From the NCBI RefSeq assembly GCF_014359955.1, contig NZ_JACIYL010000202.1, forward strand, positions 1-6,312: DNA of 6,312 bases. The letters run 5' to 3'. Positions 4,959 through 6,312 of this stretch are shown piece by piece. Each line of letters starts with the position of its first letter. Positions within the stretch are counted from its first letter, which is position 1. The notes below the pieces were generated by a model that was not told the origin of the DNA, did not search any database, and saw only the letters and a list, made by a program, of their open reading frames with translations. This DNA comes from Thermogutta sp. GTDB taxonomy: Bacteria > Planctomycetota > Planctomycetia > Pirellulales > Thermoguttaceae. The position numbers and the translations under genes were made by a program.

Positions 4959-6312
4959 ATGAATTCCGACCGCATCCCCCTGAGTCGTCGCGCGTTTATT
5001 CAGGAAAGCATTCTGGCTTCGCTGGCAGCGGGAGTCCTTCCGGCGGTGTCCCTTCGGGGAAGTGAGGCTCCGGCATCCCAAACAGCGGCCAAGGCTGGAC
5101 CCAACGACAAGCTTCAGGTCGCCGTTTTAGGGGTGCGAGGTCGGGGCCAGGATCATGCCGCCGCGTACGCCTCCCGATCGGACTGCCACGTCCTCTACCT
5201 GTGCGATGCCGATCGGGACGTCGGACACGCGTATCTCGAGCGGTTTGCCAGCCGATTTGGCTATCGCCCGAAATTTGTCCAGGACCTCCGTGAGGTCATG
5301 GCCGATCCAGCCGTGGACATCGTTTCCATCGCCACGCCCAATCACTGGCATGCCCTGGCCTCCATCTGGGCGATTCAGGCGGGCAAACATGTCTATGTGG
5401 AGAAACCCGTCAGCCACAATATCAGCGAGGGACGCCGCATCGTTCAGGCGGCGCGGAAATATCAGAAACTGTGCCAGGGAGGAACCCAGCGGCGATCCGA
5501 GGGACGTTATCGGGCGGCGGCTGAGGCCATCAAAGCCGGGAAAATCGGCAAGGTGACCCTCATCAGATGTGTCATGTATCGGCCGCGGAATCCGATTGGA
5601 CCTCCGGGCGATTACCCCATTCCGCCGGGCGTGGATTACAACCTCTGGGCTGGACCGGCACCGATGGCCAAAGTCACCCGCAGATCCTTCCATTATGACT
5701 GGCACTGGTTCTGGAACTACGGCAATGGCGAAATCGGAAATAACTGCATCCACTGCGTGGACACGGCGAGGATCCTCGTGCCGTTTCACACTCTCGGGCG
5801 GTGGGTCGTCAGTTACGGCGGGCGACTCGGCTTCCACGACGCCGGAGAAACCCCCAATACCCAGGTGGCCGTCCACGATTTGGGGAACGGATTGACCCTC
5901 GTCCAGGAAGTCCGCAACCACAAAACAGACAAGCCGTTCCTCAATGGGGCGGTGCTCATCGCGGGAGAAGAAGGTTACATCGCATGTGACCTGGGCGCCA
6001 ACGTGGTGCTCTACGATCGAGCGGGAAATCCCAGGGAGAAACTTCCAAGTTCCGGCGGAGATCATTTCGCCAATTTTGTGGAGGCAGTGAAAGCAGGCCG
6101 TCAGGACATGCTCAACGCGGATGTCGAGGAGACGCATATCTCCACGGCTTTCACCCATCTGGCCAACATTTCTTATCTGCTCGGGCATCAGGCCGGTCAT
6201 GAGGAACTGGTGGCCGCCCTGGAACCGCTTCATGTCAACGAAGACTGCGTGGCCACTCTGAATGCCATTGAGGCCCATTTGAAAGAAAACGGCATCGAAT
6301 TGCAAAAAGAAC
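4959..6312 (+). CDS. Tat-exported Gfo/Idh/MocA-family oxidoreductase (3' end outside window)
   Basis: The frame is open from the ATG at 4959 to the window edge, with 451 codons visible and no stop. The family is usually about 400-480 residues, so little is probably missing. Residues 8-14 (LSRRAFI) form a twin-arginine motif followed by a hydrophobic stretch and an Ala-rich end, a Tat signal peptide as in many planctomycete members. The NAD(P)-binding Rossmann fold follows: KLQVAVLGVRGRG (51-63) with the GxxGxG-type loop, then ATPNHWHA (125-132) and the family motif EKP (148-150, Lys149 presumed catalytic). In the C-terminal alpha/beta domain GEIGNNCIHCVDTAR (257-271) holds the conserved His265 and Asp268. 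The family oxidises or reduces sugars and sugar derivatives with bound or free NAD(P). The substrate here is unknown. Export suggests a tightly bound cofactor, as in Zymomonas glucose-fructose oxidoreductase. It has its own promoter and is divergent from the prepilin peptidase homologue. Confidence 0.92.
   Translation, partial: MNSDRIPLSRRAFIQESILASLAAGVLPAVSLRGSEAPASQTAAKAGPNDKLQVAVLGVRGRGQDHAAAYASRSDCHVLYLCDADRDVGHAYLERFASRFGYRPKFVQDLREVMADPAVDIVSIATPNHWHALASIWAIQAGKHVYVEKPVSHNISEGRRIVQAARKYQKLCQGGTQRRSEGRYRAAAEAIKAGKIGKVTLIRCVMYRPRNPIGPPGDYPIPPGVDYNLWAGPAPMAKVTRRSFHYDWHWFWNYGNGEIGNNCIHCVDTARILVPFHTLGRWVVSYGGRLGFHDAGETPNTQVAVHDLGNGLTLVQEVRNHKTDKPFLNGAVLIAGEEGYIACDLGANVVLYDRAGNPREKLPSSGGDHFANFVEAVKAGRQDMLNADVEETHISTAFTHLANISYLLGHQAGHEELVAALEPLHVNEDCVATLNAIEAHLKENGIELQKE

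Noticed and set aside
5127..6305. Long minus-strand open frame of about 392 codons
   Set aside because: It lies entirely antisense to the Gfo/Idh/MocA gene, which has clear motifs, a Tat signal and a strong ribosome-binding site. The antisense translation shows no recognisable domain and reflects GC-biased codons.
1..6312. Mobile element, CRISPR array, tRNA/rRNA or defence system
   Set aside because: I saw no transposase, integrase, terminal repeats, spaced direct repeats, cloverleaf or defence-gene motifs on either strand.

Overview
The window looks like an ordinary stretch of a GC-rich planctomycete chromosome, probably near Pirellulales/Thermoguttaceae. This assignment is inference. It rests on the gene repertoire: a Tat-exported Gfo/Idh/MocA oxidoreductase, a thioredoxin-like TlpA protein with a long helical N-terminal domain, an EboB-like TatD hydrolase, and a divergent prepilin peptidase homologue. 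It also rests on loose gene spacing with few overlaps. There are no rRNA or tRNA genes, IS elements or CRISPR arrays that I can recognise.

Layout: (1) 1-151, the left edge, holds at most the tail of an upstream gene. (2) 152-1000 (+) is a TatD-superfamily metal-dependent hydrolase of the EboB type. (3) 1001-1172 is a convergent spacer with small GC hairpins. (4) 1173-2576 (-) is an exported thioredoxin-fold TlpA-like protein. (5) 2577-2766 is a spacer with hairpins and a possible weak terminator. (6) 2767-3660 (-) is a LOG/TIGR00730 nucleotide phosphoribohydrolase-type protein. (7) 3661-3853 is a spacer. (8) 3854-4741 (-) is a prepilin peptidase homologue that starts at TTG. (9) 4742-4958 is a divergent intergenic region with a good sigma-70-type promoter and a structured leader. 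(10) 4959 to the right edge (+) is a Tat-signal Gfo/Idh/MocA oxidoreductase that runs off the window with 451 codons visible.

The three minus-strand genes are tandem but separated by roughly 190 bp each, so they are probably separate or loosely coupled transcription units. Nothing ties the five genes into one pathway. I do not see a new multi-gene system here. The most unusual single observation is that the prepilin peptidase homologue keeps both zinc-type CxxC pairs but appears to have lost the first catalytic Asp and the GxGD context of the second.
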